Shown here piece by piece: positions 15,974 to 25,047 of a DNA stretch of 63,817 bases (the stretch's first letter is position 1; the number at the start of each line of letters is the position of its first letter). The stretch comes from Bremerella alba (GTDB taxonomy: Bacteria > Planctomycetota > Planctomycetia > Pirellulales > Pirellulaceae), in NCBI RefSeq assembly GCF_013618625.1, contig NZ_JABRWO010000019.1:1-63817 (forward strand), in the 5' to 3' direction. A model generated the notes under the pieces. The model ran no database searches. It was not told the origin of the DNA and worked only from the letters and a program-made list of their open reading frames with translations. Position numbers and translations under genes: made by a program.

Positions 15974-17620
15974 TTAGTTGCCGGTCGGCAATCCGATTTT
16001 GACGCCCTCTTTGTTTAATTGATCGCGAATGTACTTGAAGCGCTGATAGCCCGAGAGCGTGATCGGCCCGGTGTACGTTTCGCTTTGCAATTTGCGTGGC
16101 GGGTACTCGACGTAGGTCTTCATCAACTTCACGATCGCATCGTTGAACGTGACCATCGTCCAGGTGCGTTCGGTGTAGTTGTTCATGAAGATGTCGTAGC
16201 GTTCTTGCGGATCTTGATAAAGGTCGAAGATCTGCGGCACGGTCGCCACGTAAGCCTTGGCACCCTTCCAGCCAAGATTGGTATCGACGGCCAAGCCGCC
16301 TGTTTCTTGACCGTCGTCGCCACGCAGGTTGAACACGGCCTTGTAATTACGAACCCGGGCAGCCCCTGGTGTCAGTTCGTCTTCGGTGAAGTAGAACCAC
16401 GAATCACGTTCGCCTTTGCCGCTTCCGGTCAGAATCGGTGTCATGTCGACGCTGTCGAAGTAAATCGGTTTGTCCTCTTTGTCGTTCTTGGGCAACTCAA
16501 TGCCAGCTGTCGAGGCAAACGTGGCCATCAGGTCTAAGCCGCCCACGATGTCATGGTTGCGAACGCCTGACTTGATTTTGCCTGGCCACATGGCGATGGC
16601 TGGCACACGGTTACCACCTTCACGAACGGTACCCTTGGTGCCACGAAATGGCGTGTAGCCGGCGTCGGGGTAGACGTCTTGCCAGGCACCGTTGTCGGTC
16701 GTGTAGAAGACCAAGGTGTTCTCGTCCAGCTTCAGCTCACGCAGTTTGTCGAGGATGTGGCCGATGCGTGTGTCTAGTTCGACCACCGAGTCAGCGTAGT
16801 TCGACTTCGACAGCGACTTGTGCTTGAATTCTGGGGCCGGCAGGTTGGGCTGATGGACCTTCATGAAGTTGACGTTGATGAAGAACGGCTTCTCGGGGTT
16901 CTTGGCCGCTTGCTCCAAAAACTTGATACCCGATTGCTCGACGTACTTGTCCATGAAGGGAATGCCCACGACACCCTTTTCAGGCGTGTCGACATACTGA
17001 CCGTTGACCTTCCAGTCTTGCTTGGCAGGCTCGCCAGCTTTGCCAGACATCGATCCTTTGGTGACCTTGTCGAACATCTCGCGCAGCTTAGGATCCATGT
17101 CGGGGAACCAGGTCGGATCGCCATAGGTGTAGGCGTTGCAGTGATAGAGGAAGCAGTGCTCCATCTCGTCGTAACCGTGGGCGTTGGGCAACGCGTAATC
17201 GGCTTCGCCCAAATGCCATTTGCCGGTGAAATAGGTTTGATAGCCGGCCGTCTTCAAGACCGAACCGAGCGTCCATTCGGCCTTAGGCAAACCGCCCCCT
17301 TGGCCTTGAAACGCCACTGTTGTCATTCCGCTGCGATTAGGAATACGCCCCGTCTGCATTGCGGCACGCCCTGGGGTGCAGCTTGGCTGAGCATAAAACG
17401 AGAAAAAGGTCATCCCTTCGGCGGCCATCCGGTCGATGTTGGGGGTCGGCATGCCGCGACCGACGCCGCCACCGTACGGGCCCAGATCTCCGAAGCCAGT
17501 ATCGTCCGAGACGATCAACAAAATGTTCGGTTTCTTGTCCTCGGCATGGGCCGATACGGCAAATCCCAGGAAGGCGATAATCGCCAAAGGCAAACAGCGG
17601 TAAATACTCATGCAAGACAT
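15974..17620 (-). CDS. Secreted formylglycine-type sulfatase
   Basis: A 548-residue exported sulfatase with a signal peptide ending near AVSAHA (residue 26). Metal-binding residues lie in LLIVSDDTGFGDLGPYG. The active-site motif CTPGR (Cys81) fits the C-x-P-x-R pattern that is matured to formylglycine. GKWHLG and the YTTDNGA metal-site segment are also present. It should hydrolyse sulfate esters, probably on polysaccharides; the substrate cannot be assigned. An ATG three codons downstream is possible, but GAGG upstream favours the first ATG. It is divergent from the GDSL-DUF1080 gene. Confidence 0.92.
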   Translation of the reverse strand: MSCMSIYRCLPLAIIAFLGFAVSAHAEDKKPNILLIVSDDTGFGDLGPYGGGVGRGMPTPNIDRMAAEGMTFFSFYAQPSCTPGRAAMQTGRIPNRSGMTTVAFQGQGGGLPKAEWTLGSVLKTAGYQTYFTGKWHLGEADYALPNAHGYDEMEHCFLYHCNAYTYGDPTWFPDMDPKLREMFDKVTKGSMSGKAGEPAKQDWKVNGQYVDTPEKGVVGIPFMDKYVEQSGIKFLEQAAKNPEKPFFINVNFMKVHQPNLPAPEFKHKSLSKSNYADSVVELDTRIGHILDKLRELKLDENTLVFYTTDNGAWQDVYPDAGYTPFRGTKGTVREGGNRVPAIAMWPGKIKSGVRNHDIVGGLDLMATFASTAGIELPKNDKEDKPIYFDSVDMTPILTGSGKGERDSWFYFTEDELTPGAARVRNYKAVFNLRGDDGQETGGLAVDTNLGWKGAKAYVATVPQIFDLYQDPQERYDIFMNNYTERTWTMVTFNDAIVKLMKTYVEYPPRKLQSETYTGPITLSGYQRFKYIRDQLNKEGVKIGLPTGN

Positions 17621-18010
17621 TCTCTAAGTTACCTCACGATCAGAAGACATCGTGCAGAGAGCCCCTTTGCTCTCGTGCAGCATTCATTTCAACAGACCAA
17701 TAGCGACGATCCAGCGTAAGCTGGCGACCGGCCATCTCGTACAAGAGAAGATGGCGGACATTTGAAACTGCGGCCCAATGAAAAGATCCCCCGATCGCCG
17801 CCGTGATAAGAACTGCCCCGAAAAGGCCGCTAAATTGAATTTATGCCTATAACGTAGCGGGTGCAAATAAAGATTGTCTGAATACGACAAGAACATCCAA
17901 TTATTTGCACAAGACCGGTGATTCCTACACGGATGCGTCTCGATTCTGGCTTGACTATAATATGGCCGACTCCCCTACCCTCTCCTTTCCCTTGTCGTGA
18001 AAGAAACTTC
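17621..18010. other. Divergent intergenic region
   Basis: About 390 bases between the minus-strand sulfatase and the plus-strand GDSL gene. A TATAAT at 17956-17961 lies about 50 bases upstream of the GDSL ATG and could be its -10 element; no -35 is obvious. I see no gene. Confidence 0.5.
17956..17961 (+). promoter_or_regulatory. Candidate -10 element for the GDSL-DUF1080 gene
   Basis: A perfect TATAAT within CTTGACTATAATATGG, 49 bases before the ATG. The -35 side is not recognisable, so this is only a candidate. Confidence 0.35.
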
Positions 18011-19336
18011 ATGCCGCACCACCTTCGCTTACTTCTCGCCTTGACTTTCGCTGTTGGCATGTTGAGTGCATCGCCACTGGCAGCCCAAGAGGCCAACCGT
18101 TTCGCCATCCCTGAAACCAACGATGGCATTCAGGGAGACGGCCCTGTCCGTCGTTACGATTGGTTCCGCAATCTCTGGCAGGCTCGTCGGAGCAACTGGT
18201 CGAAGCAGATCGAAAAGGACCAAAACGCCGTCGTCTTTTTGGGCGATTCGATCACCCAAGGTTGGGGCGACAACATGGGTGGCAGCTTCGGTGACATGAA
18301 GGTCGCCAATCGCGGCATCAGTGGCGACACAACCCGTGGTATGCTATTGCGTTTGGAAGAGGATGTCCTCTCCCTAAATCCCAAAGCCGTGGTCATGCTG
18401 ATGGGCACCAACGACCTGGAAGAAAACGCCGAGCCGGAAACCATCGCGGCGAACGTGAAGTTGATTATCGAGGCGCTTAAAAAGCACGACCCCGAGATGC
18501 CCATCATCTTGTGCAAGGTCTTTCCTAGCTCTGCCAAAAAGAGCCGCCCTGCCGACAAGATCAAAAAGATCAACGAACTTTACGAGCAACTCGCTCATGG
18601 TGATTCTCAGGTGATCGTCCTCGAAACGTGGCTTCCTTTCGCCAACGAACAGGGCGATGCCAAGACCGAAGAGTTCCCCGACCTGCTGCATCCCAACAAG
18701 GCCGGCTACGCGACGTGGGCCGCCGCGCTGACGCCTATCTTTGCCACGCTCGGCTTTGTCGAAACCGAAGCCGATTCGTTCGAGCCAGAACCAGGCTTCG
18801 AGAGCCTTTTCAATGGCAAAGACCTTACCGGCTGGAAGTTCAAAGCCAACCCCGAACGCAAAGGCAAGAAGGTCAACATTGCCTGGCCTGTCTTTGAAGA
18901 AGACATCGTCTTCGACGGTCAGACCGAAAGCGTCGATGGTCGTTACCAAGCGATCAACGATCGTATCGTCGTCACCACGCCTGCCGAAGGTCGCCGCATT
19001 CAACAGATGTGGACCACACGCGAGTTCCCCGGCGACTTCGTTTTGAAGCTCGAATTCCGGGCTACTCCCAACGCTGACAGTGGCGTCTTCCTGCGTAAGC
19101 CTCAGTTGCAATGCCGCGACTACCCCATCGCCGGTCCTTATAAAAACCTGAAGAACTACAAGCCGCAAGACTGGAACGAGTTGGTCGTCACCGTCACCGG
19201 CAACACGGCTCGCTGCACCTGCAATGGCGAAGTCCTCGAGGAAGCGTTCAAGCTGCCAGAGACCGGACCCATTGGCCTGGAAGGAGATCGCGGGCAAATG
19301 GAGTATCGCCGAATTCGCGTGAAGGAAACGAAGTAG
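18011..19336 (+). CDS. Secreted GDSL-type hydrolase fused to a DUF1080 domain
   Basis: A 441-residue exported protein with a signal peptide (LLLALTFAVGMLSASPLAAQ). The first half is an SGNH/GDSL hydrolase: FLGDSITQGWGDN carries the nucleophile Ser80, GTNDL is the Asn block, and DLLHPNKAGY carries the Asp/His pair. The second half (from about FESLFNGKDLTGW, residue 259) is a DUF1080 / 3-keto-disaccharide hydrolase-like domain ending GQMEYRRIRVKE. Planctomycetes use such modules on plant or algal polysaccharides. I chose ATG 18011 because it begins the signal peptide and has GTGAAAGAA upstream; the frame is open further upstream. Confidence 0.88.
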   Translation: MPHHLRLLLALTFAVGMLSASPLAAQEANRFAIPETNDGIQGDGPVRRYDWFRNLWQARRSNWSKQIEKDQNAVVFLGDSITQGWGDNMGGSFGDMKVANRGISGDTTRGMLLRLEEDVLSLNPKAVVMLMGTNDLEENAEPETIAANVKLIIEALKKHDPEMPIILCKVFPSSAKKSRPADKIKKINELYEQLAHGDSQVIVLETWLPFANEQGDAKTEEFPDLLHPNKAGYATWAAALTPIFATLGFVETEADSFEPEPGFESLFNGKDLTGWKFKANPERKGKKVNIAWPVFEEDIVFDGQTESVDGRYQAINDRIVVTTPAEGRRIQQMWTTREFPGDFVLKLEFRATPNADSGVFLRKPQLQCRDYPIAGPYKNLKNYKPQDWNELVVTVTGNTARCTCNGEVLEEAFKLPETGPIGLEGDRGQMEYRRIRVKETK

Positions 19337-19451
19337 TCTCTTCTGAGAACGTTTTGAAAGGTAATTCGGAAAGAGCTAGAATCCGAACAAAACGCATGCA
19401 CTGCGCGTTTGCACGCTGTCACGTCTTCTTAAAGTTTAGGTTTCCTAGTGT

Positions 19452-20126
19452 ATGACTTTATTTAATGACTACCATCGGACCGTAGTGGGTTACCACGGCA
19501 CAACGCTATCGGTTGCTCTCAGACTAGTTAATCGCATATCGAAATTTACATCCAGCGACAGAGACTACGACTGGCTCGGTAAGGGAGTCTACTTTTGGGA
19601 ATACGCTCCCAAACAGGCTCTTAACTTTGCACAAATCCGACAAACACAACTTAAAAAGAAGAGAAACAAGAATTCCAAGGAGGAATATCGTGCCAATGAA
19701 CCATTGGCGGTCGTAGCGGGTACAATACGACTAGGATTTTGCCTAGACCTGACCGACCCCGAGAATATAAAATACGTTTCAGAGGTTTATAAATCGTTCC
19801 AAGAAACAATGGACCTAACGGGCGAAGATTTGCCGAAAAACACTCGTAGGTATCGAAAACTGGACCGAGCCGTTTTTGATTACGCATATAAAGTTATTGA
19901 AGAATCGGACCCAAACTCACGAGTAGATACAGCAAGGGGCGTTTACGTACCAGCTTCAGGCAGCAAACGAATTTGGGAGGGAAGTTGGATCGCCCACGAT
20001 ACTCACCTTCAAATCTGCGTACGTAACACAGCAAGTATTCTTGGACTTTGGCTTCATCACCCCACCAAACTAGAGGTTAGCGATGCCTGCGAAACGCTCA
20101 AATCTTCCGGTGCCATCTTCAACTAA
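19452..20126 (+). CDS. PARP-like ADP-ribosyltransferase-fold protein, possible toxin
   Basis: A 224-residue soluble protein. GYHGTT (His15) followed by DWLGKGVYFWEYAPKQALNFA (Tyr47) reproduces the HG(S/T) ... GKG(I/V)YF ... A motif order of PARP-type H-Y-E ADP-ribosyltransferases; the third residue (a Glu) is not assigned. The middle (about 65-180) is unlike eukaryotic PARPs. It could be a DNA-, RNA- or protein-modifying toxin. A 59-codon gene overlaps its last 44 bases, suggesting a two-gene toxin/antitoxin-like unit. The region is visibly richer in A and T, with more AAA/AAT codons than its neighbours, consistent with horizontal acquisition. Confidence 0.65.
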   Translation: MTLFNDYHRTVVGYHGTTLSVALRLVNRISKFTSSDRDYDWLGKGVYFWEYAPKQALNFAQIRQTQLKKKRNKNSKEEYRANEPLAVVAGTIRLGFCLDLTDPENIKYVSEVYKSFQETMDLTGEDLPKNTRRYRKLDRAVFDYAYKVIEESDPNSRVDTARGVYVPASGSKRIWEGSWIAHDTHLQICVRNTASILGLWLHHPTKLEVSDACETLKSSGAIFN

Positions 20127-20262
20127 GAAGATTCGGAAAGCTAAGAAATCCTTCAAGAAGATGTCCAAGTCTGAGCGAATTGAGCTTATGGTTCGTGCTG
20201 GCGTATTGACATCGAAGCAAGCCGAACTTGCTAAGCAGAAACTGACCGAAGCCCCAAGTTAA
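20083..20262 (+). CDS. Small basic protein overlapping the ART-like gene, possible antitoxin
   Basis: A 59-codon frame beginning MPAKRSNLPVPSSTKKIRKA and continuing KKMSKSERIELMVRAGVL to TEAPS. It overlaps the 3' end of the ADP-ribosyltransferase-like gene by 44 bases in another frame and has GAGGTTAG just upstream of the ATG. The N-terminal half is very basic, and the C-terminal half (30-52) should form a helix pair. I recognise no named family. Overlap and size suggest an antitoxin or partner of the upstream protein. Confidence 0.55.
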   Translation: MPAKRSNLPVPSSTKKIRKAKKSFKKMSKSERIELMVRAGVLTSKQAELAKQKLTEAPS

Positions 20263-20383
20263 TTTGCCTGTGTCTGATCCTCGCTCATTTCTCTGCAACG
20301 AACCACCTAAGGTCCGTTACAAGAATTTTAAAAGCGTGCCATTGCCATCTTTTTTAGTTGACATACGAGACACATGGCCGCGG

Positions 20384-20815
20384 CTACGCTTCGAAGGTCA
20401 CGTCTAAGGTGATCTTGGTATCGAGCACCTTCGAAACGGGACACCCAGCTTTCGCTTTGCCGGCTAGTTCTTCGAACTGCTCTTTCGTGGCCCCAGGCAC
20501 CTTGCCGGTCAGGGCCAAGTGAATCGACGTGATCGCGAAACCATCGTCGACCTTTTCCAGGGCGACCTCGGCCGAAGTCTCCATCTTCTCGGCCGTGAGG
20601 CCTGCTTCGCCGAGAATCATCGAGAGGGCCATCGTGAAGCAGCCGGCATGAGCCGCGCCGATCAGCTCTTCAGGATTGCTCCCTTTCTGCCCTTCAAATC
20701 GGGCCGAGAATCCGTAAGTGTAGTTGCTGAGGGCTCCACTCTCGGTCGTAAGGCCACCTTTGCCATCTTTCAGACCACCGCTCCACACTGCCGAACCACG
20801 TCGCTTGATTGTCAT
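20384..20815 (-). CDS. OsmC family peroxiredoxin
   Basis: A 143-residue OsmC/Ohr-type thiol peroxidase that reduces organic hydroperoxides in the cytoplasm. It shows the AWSGGLKDGKG-like beginning, NPEELIGAAHAGCFTMALS (first catalytic Cys) and KAKAGCPVSKVLD (second Cys), the two-cysteine layout of OsmC. The length is typical. It is a single gene, divergent from the sulfatase at 21043. The 120-base gap to the ART-like island holds no feature I can name. Confidence 0.93.
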   Translation of the reverse strand: MTIKRRGSAVWSGGLKDGKGGLTTESGALSNYTYGFSARFEGQKGSNPEELIGAAHAGCFTMALSMILGEAGLTAEKMETSAEVALEKVDDGFAITSIHLALTGKVPGATKEQFEELAGKAKAGCPVSKVLDTKITLDVTFEA

Positions 20816-21042
20816 ATCATTATCCTTTGGAAAAAATGCTTAGGAAACGCTTCTTGTATCGTACGTCCCGGGGGGGCAATGGCTACTTCTCGCAGAACGT
20901 GCAAACTTGATTTCAATCGCACAGTTCACGAATTATTCACTAGCATTCCCCCCGCGTGATGCTCACAATATCTGGGATCAACTAGAGGTATCTTCAGTGA
21001 GATACGACCATCCCAAGGGGCTCATCATTCGGGGGAATTTCC

Positions 21043-23571
21043 ATGAGCAGCATCTCTTCTTGCAGTCTATTTTGTCGCTCTCTTCTCGCTAGTCTATGTT
21101 TACTCGGAACCACGTTTCACGCGGCCAATGCCGAAGATAGTTCGTCCCCAGCGAGTGGTTCGCCGGCGGCGACGACGACGATCAGCGGCAAGCAACTTCC
21201 GGCTCCTAATGCAAAGTTCGGCGGCGACATCAAACACGATGCGCTCAGCTCGAAGCCTTGGTGGGCACCCCGGATTGTGCCGCCCAAGCAGGCCCCGAAT
21301 GTCTTGTTGATCATTACCGACGACGCCGGCTTTGGCGTGCCCAGCACGTTCGGCGGTGTGATTCCGACTCCGACGATGGACCGGATCGCCAAGAACGGTT
21401 TGCGTTACAACAACATCCACTCCACCGCGTTGTGCTCGCCTACCCGGGCAGCGCTGATCACCGGTCGCAATCATCACTCGGCAGGCTTCGGTGTTATCTC
21501 CGAGCAATCGACCGGGTTCCCGGGTTACAACAGCATCATCGCCGAAGACAAAAGCACCATCGGGCGAATCTTGCAGGACAACGGTTACTCGACGGCTTGG
21601 TTCGGCAAAGACCACAACACGCCAGCGTTTGCGGCCAGCCAGGTTGGCCCGTTCGATCAATGGCCGACCGGCATGGGCTTTGAATACTTCTACGGTTTCG
21701 TTGGCGGCGACGCCAATCAGTGGCAACCGAACTTGTTTCGCAATACGACTCAAATTTATCCTTTCGAGGGTAAAGAGAATTGGAATCTTGTCACGGCCAT
21801 GTCGGAAGATGCCATCGACTACATCCACCGCATGGACCAAATCGATCCGAGTAAACCTTTCTTCATCAAATACGCCCCAGGGGCAACGCATGCTCCCCAT
21901 CATCCGACCAAGGAGTGGGTCGATAAGATTCGCGAGATGCACCTGTTTGACGATGGCTGGAACAAACTGCGTGAACGTATCTTCGAGAATCAAAAACGAC
22001 TGGGCGTCATTCCGGCCGATACCAAGCTCGAGCCTTGGCCGAGCGATGTGATCAAGGACTGGGACGACTGCACGCCGGAAGAGAAAAAGCTCTTCATCCG
22101 TCAGGTCGAAGTCTTTGCCGCGTATGCCGCATACAACGACCATGAAATCGGCCGTGTCGTTCAAGCGGTCGAAGACATCGGCAAGCTCGACAACACGCTG
22201 ATCATCTATATCAACGGCGACAACGGGACCAGCGCCGAAGGTGGCCCGCTAGGAACCCCCAACGAAGTCGCCTTCTTCAATGGTCTGAACATGCTGCCGG
22301 TCGATGTGCAGATGAAGTGGTACGACGTGTGGGGCACCGAAGAAACCTACAACCATATGTCGGCTGGTTGGTCGTGGGCTTTCGATACTCCCTTTACCTG
22401 GTTCAAGCAAAACGCGTCGAAGCTGGGTGGTATTCGGCAAAACATGGCCATCTCGTGGCCTGCCCGAATCAAAGATCACGGCGGCATGCGGCATCAGTTC
22501 TGCCATGTGATTGATATCGTTCCGACGATACTGGAAGTCTCCGGCATTCCGGCCCCGGAAACGGTCGACGGCATCCCTCAGGCCCCCATCGAAGGAACGA
22601 GCCTGGCTTACACGTTCGACACGGCCAACGCCGATGCCCCTTCGCAGCACAAAACGCAGTACTTTGAAATGATGGGCCAATGGGCCCTCTATCACGAAGG
22701 CTGGCTGCTAAGCACGAAGGTCAATCGGGCCCCTTGGGAGGCGTTTGGTGTTGCCAACGCCGATCCTCTCAACAACCAAGTGCTGGAACTTTACGACCTG
22801 ACAACCGACTTCAGTCAGTCTAACAACATCGCCGATCAGCACCCTGACAAAGTCAAAGCGCTGAAGCAGGTCTTTATCGAAGAGGCCAACAAGTACCAGG
22901 TCTTCCCGTTGGATGCCTCGGTTGGTGCCCGGCTTGTTGCTCCGCGGCCTAATATCACGGCAGGCCGGACCGAGTTCACCTACACCCGCGCGATGACGGG
23001 TCTCCCGCAAGGCGACTCGCCGATGCTTCTTAACTCGTCGTATACCATTACGGCAGAGATCGAAGTTCCGAAGGAAGGTGCCGAAGGAATGATCCTGACT
23101 TCCGGCGGTCGATTCGCTGGATACGGCTTTTATCTCCTGGAAGGCAAACCGACGTTTCTTTGGAATCTGCTCGATCTGAAACGGGTCAAATGGCAGGCCA
23201 GCAAACCGCTGGCACCCGGCACGCACACCGTCTCGTTCGACTTCAAGTACGACGGCCTGGGCGTGGGGACGTTGGCCTACAACAACATGAGCGGGCTGGG
23301 TCGTCCCGGAACCGGCACATTGCTGGTCGATGGAGAAAAGGTTCAGACCATCGAGATGGACAAATCAATCCCCATGATTCTGCAATGGGACGAGTCGTTC
23401 GACATCGGATCCGATACGCTCACCGGGGTCAATGATAAAGACTATCTTCCCCCGTTTCCTTTGACGGCCAAGCTCAATAAGCTCACCATCAAGGTCGATC
23501 GACCCAAGCTCTCGCCTGAGGACATCAAGAAGCTAGAGTCCGCTAAACGCGAGAACAGTTCTAGCGAATAG
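21043..23571 (+). CDS. Large secreted arylsulfatase with C-terminal beta domain
   Basis: An 842-residue exported sulfatase, longer than the 500-550 residues of its neighbour. The signal peptide ends near FHAANA (residue 30). ITDDAGFGVPSTFGG holds metal ligands, and CSPTR (Cys131) is the formylglycine site. Further sulfatase features are GRNHHSAG, FGKDHNTPAF, APGATHAPHHPTKEW and YINGDNGTSAEGG. Residues from about 650 form a beta-rich extension (TYTRAMTGLPQGDSPML...) typical of large AslA/PAS-like arylsulfatases. It is monocistronic with its own terminator. Substrate unknown, probably aryl or polysaccharide sulfate. Confidence 0.92.
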   Translation: MSSISSCSLFCRSLLASLCLLGTTFHAANAEDSSSPASGSPAATTTISGKQLPAPNAKFGGDIKHDALSSKPWWAPRIVPPKQAPNVLLIITDDAGFGVPSTFGGVIPTPTMDRIAKNGLRYNNIHSTALCSPTRAALITGRNHHSAGFGVISEQSTGFPGYNSIIAEDKSTIGRILQDNGYSTAWFGKDHNTPAFAASQVGPFDQWPTGMGFEYFYGFVGGDANQWQPNLFRNTTQIYPFEGKENWNLVTAMSEDAIDYIHRMDQIDPSKPFFIKYAPGATHAPHHPTKEWVDKIREMHLFDDGWNKLRERIFENQKRLGVIPADTKLEPWPSDVIKDWDDCTPEEKKLFIRQVEVFAAYAAYNDHEIGRVVQAVEDIGKLDNTLIIYINGDNGTSAEGGPLGTPNEVAFFNGLNMLPVDVQMKWYDVWGTEETYNHMSAGWSWAFDTPFTWFKQNASKLGGIRQNMAISWPARIKDHGGMRHQFCHVIDIVPTILEVSGIPAPETVDGIPQAPIEGTSLAYTFDTANADAPSQHKTQYFEMMGQWALYHEGWLLSTKVNRAPWEAFGVANADPLNNQVLELYDLTTDFSQSNNIADQHPDKVKALKQVFIEEANKYQVFPLDASVGARLVAPRPNITAGRTEFTYTRAMTGLPQGDSPMLLNSSYTITAEIEVPKEGAEGMILTSGGRFAGYGFYLLEGKPTFLWNLLDLKRVKWQASKPLAPGTHTVSFDFKYDGLGVGTLAYNNMSGLGRPGTGTLLVDGEKVQTIEMDKSIPMILQWDESFDIGSDTLTGVNDKDYLPPFPLTAKLNKLTIKVDRPKLSPEDIKKLESAKRENSSSE

Positions 23572-23595
23572 CACGCTTCTTAGACCGTGAGAATT

Positions 23596-23631
23596 AAAAA
23601 GACCGCCGGCCCAATGCCAGGCGGTCTTTTT
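23596..23631 (+). terminator. Terminator after the large arylsulfatase
   Basis: A 12-bp perfect stem AAAAAGACCGCC / GGCGGTCTTTTT with a 12-base loop. The A/T arms let it work on both strands, so it may also end the small lipoprotein transcript from the minus strand. Confidence 0.88.
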
Positions 23632-23675
23632 CGTGTTCGACATGCTTATGGGGTAAACGCCTCGCGGCACTACGC

Positions 23676-23804
23676 TTAGTGCGTGGTGTTCGTGGCGGTG
23701 TTGTTGCTGTTGGGATTACCGGTCGAAGGGCTACCCTTAGGTGCACAACCGATGATGAAAGCAGTCAGGGCTACGAGAACCATCAAGGATCCGAGCTTCT
23801 TCAT
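23676..23804 (-). CDS. Tiny lipoprotein
   Basis: A 42-residue frame: basic MKKLGS start, hydrophobic LMVLVALTAFIIG, and lipobox FIIGC with Cys20 as lipidation site. A Ser/Thr/Asn/Pro-rich tail (APKGSPSTGNPNSNNTATNT) follows, ending in TH. The ATG is preceded on the minus strand by GGAAGAAATTCGA, a good ribosome site. Such very short Asn/Thr-tailed lipoproteins are frequent in planctomycetes, and the function is unknown. It lies between the sulfatase terminator and the kinase. Confidence 0.75.
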   Translation of the reverse strand: MKKLGSLMVLVALTAFIIGCAPKGSPSTGNPNSNNTATNTTH

Positions 23805-23991
23805 TCGAATTTCTTCCTTTTTAAAGTGTCAAAAATAGGCCTAGTTACCTTAGCTATCTTACTTGAAATGAGGCATTTTTCCAAAGGGGGTGATTGGTTT
23901 GCCCAAGCTGCCTAGGCCGTAAATCCCGTCTGGCCCTGATAACGGGACAACTCAGGCCGCTATCAGAGTTTTCGTCGTCGATGGCCGAATA

Positions 23992-24954
23992 TTGATGGTA
24001 TTCATAGGAGTCTTTTGGCCAAGGATTGGTTCGGAAAGTCACGTTTTGACGACTATCGGCACATCACCATCGTTTTCACCCACGCGTCGCCGGTCGCCAC
24101 GCTGCTTGTACGGTTCCTGGCAAGTTGGACCGCAACTGGGCGAAGGCACCTACTTCCGTGTCTTTCGAGCACGTCCCAGCGAAGGCGTTTTCAATGGGTG
24201 GGACTTTGCGCTGAAAACGATTCGTCCCGAGTTCAAAGGGGATCGACTGTTAATCCAGCGTATGGCTCGCGAAGCCGACGCTGGCAGCGAAATCACTTCG
24301 GCTCATATCGTTCCGGTCATTGATTCTCGGACTGGCTCCTTTGTCGTCATGCCGCGCGTGTGGGGGCAAACGCTCTCGCACATTCTTGCCGCCGGCCAAG
24401 CGTTTCCCCTGAGCAGCGCCGTATGGACAGCGCGGCAGTTGGCTCAGGGGTTAATGCACGTGCACGAAGCCCGTTGGATTCATGGTGATGTGAAGCCGGA
24501 CAATATTGTGCTTTCCAACACCGGCCATGCCACGCTGATCGATCTCGGCTTCGCTCAGCGTGTTGATCTCAGTCTTCCCTGCACGAGCCGAAAGTGCGAT
24601 CGCCAAGGCACCCTGCGGTATCTTCCGCCCGAGATGCTGACAACCAGCGTGCCAATACTACCCCAGGCCGATACCTACAGCCTGGGAGTGATTTTGTTCG
24701 AGCTAATCACAGGACGTCAGCTGTACGACCAGACGTCTACCAAAGCGATCGTGCAAGCTCAACTGTCGCAGCGAGCCCCTAACGTTCGGTCCCTGGTTCC
24801 GCACGTTCCGGGCTCGCTCGATAAGTTGGTCAGCCAAATGCTGGCCAAAGATCCGCTGCGCCGCCCCTGGCCAGATGCTGCCCTGGTACAGGAGTTGGCC
24901 GCGGTGGAAATCGAACTCCTCTCGCCTGACCCGCAAATGCAATTCGTCGCGTAA
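23992..24954 (+). CDS. Serine/threonine protein kinase, HGD type
   Basis: A Hanks-type kinase domain without a visible membrane helix or sensor domain. The Gly loop is LGEGTYFRVF, the ATP lysine lies in FALKTIRPEF, and the catalytic loop reads HGDVKPDN (His-Gly-Asp instead of His-Arg-Asp). The magnesium loop is DLGFAQ instead of DFG, PPEM replaces APE, and DTYSLGVILFEL is the F-helix. The domain ends near residue 305. The true start is unclear: ATG 23992, or TTG 24046 with GGAAAG upstream. In a neighbouring frame a TTG at 24015 with GGAG upstream encodes MAKDWFGKSRFDDYRH, so a frameshift near 24060 is possible. Confidence 0.85.
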   Translation: MMVFIGVFWPRIGSESHVLTTIGTSPSFSPTRRRSPRCLYGSWQVGPQLGEGTYFRVFRARPSEGVFNGWDFALKTIRPEFKGDRLLIQRMAREADAGSEITSAHIVPVIDSRTGSFVVMPRVWGQTLSHILAAGQAFPLSSAVWTARQLAQGLMHVHEARWIHGDVKPDNIVLSNTGHATLIDLGFAQRVDLSLPCTSRKCDRQGTLRYLPPEMLTTSVPILPQADTYSLGVILFELITGRQLYDQTSTKAIVQAQLSQRAPNVRSLVPHVPGSLDKLVSQMLAKDPLRRPWPDAALVQELAAVEIELLSPDPQMQFVA

Positions 24955-25002
24955 CCTTTCGCGCAGCAAAAAGCAGGGTCTGAACAGCGCAGCGCAATCC
25001 AG

Positions 25003-25047
25003 CCCCCTCTCCACCGTACTCGCACAGAGAGAGTAAGGGTGAGGGGG
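25003..25047. repeat. Dispersed palindromic repeat, copy 1
   Basis: A C-rich left part and G-rich right part form an imperfect hairpin in the gap after the kinase gene. The 19-base core CCCCTCTCCACCGTACTCG recurs exactly at 44036-44054. A second hairpin, CTCACCCT / AGGGTGAG at 25141-25171, lies in the same gap and may end transcription. Confidence 0.7.

Noticed and set aside
15787-16002. 71-codon plus frame between the binding protein and sulfatase
   Set aside because: Runs through a strong terminator hairpin and overlaps the sulfatase end.
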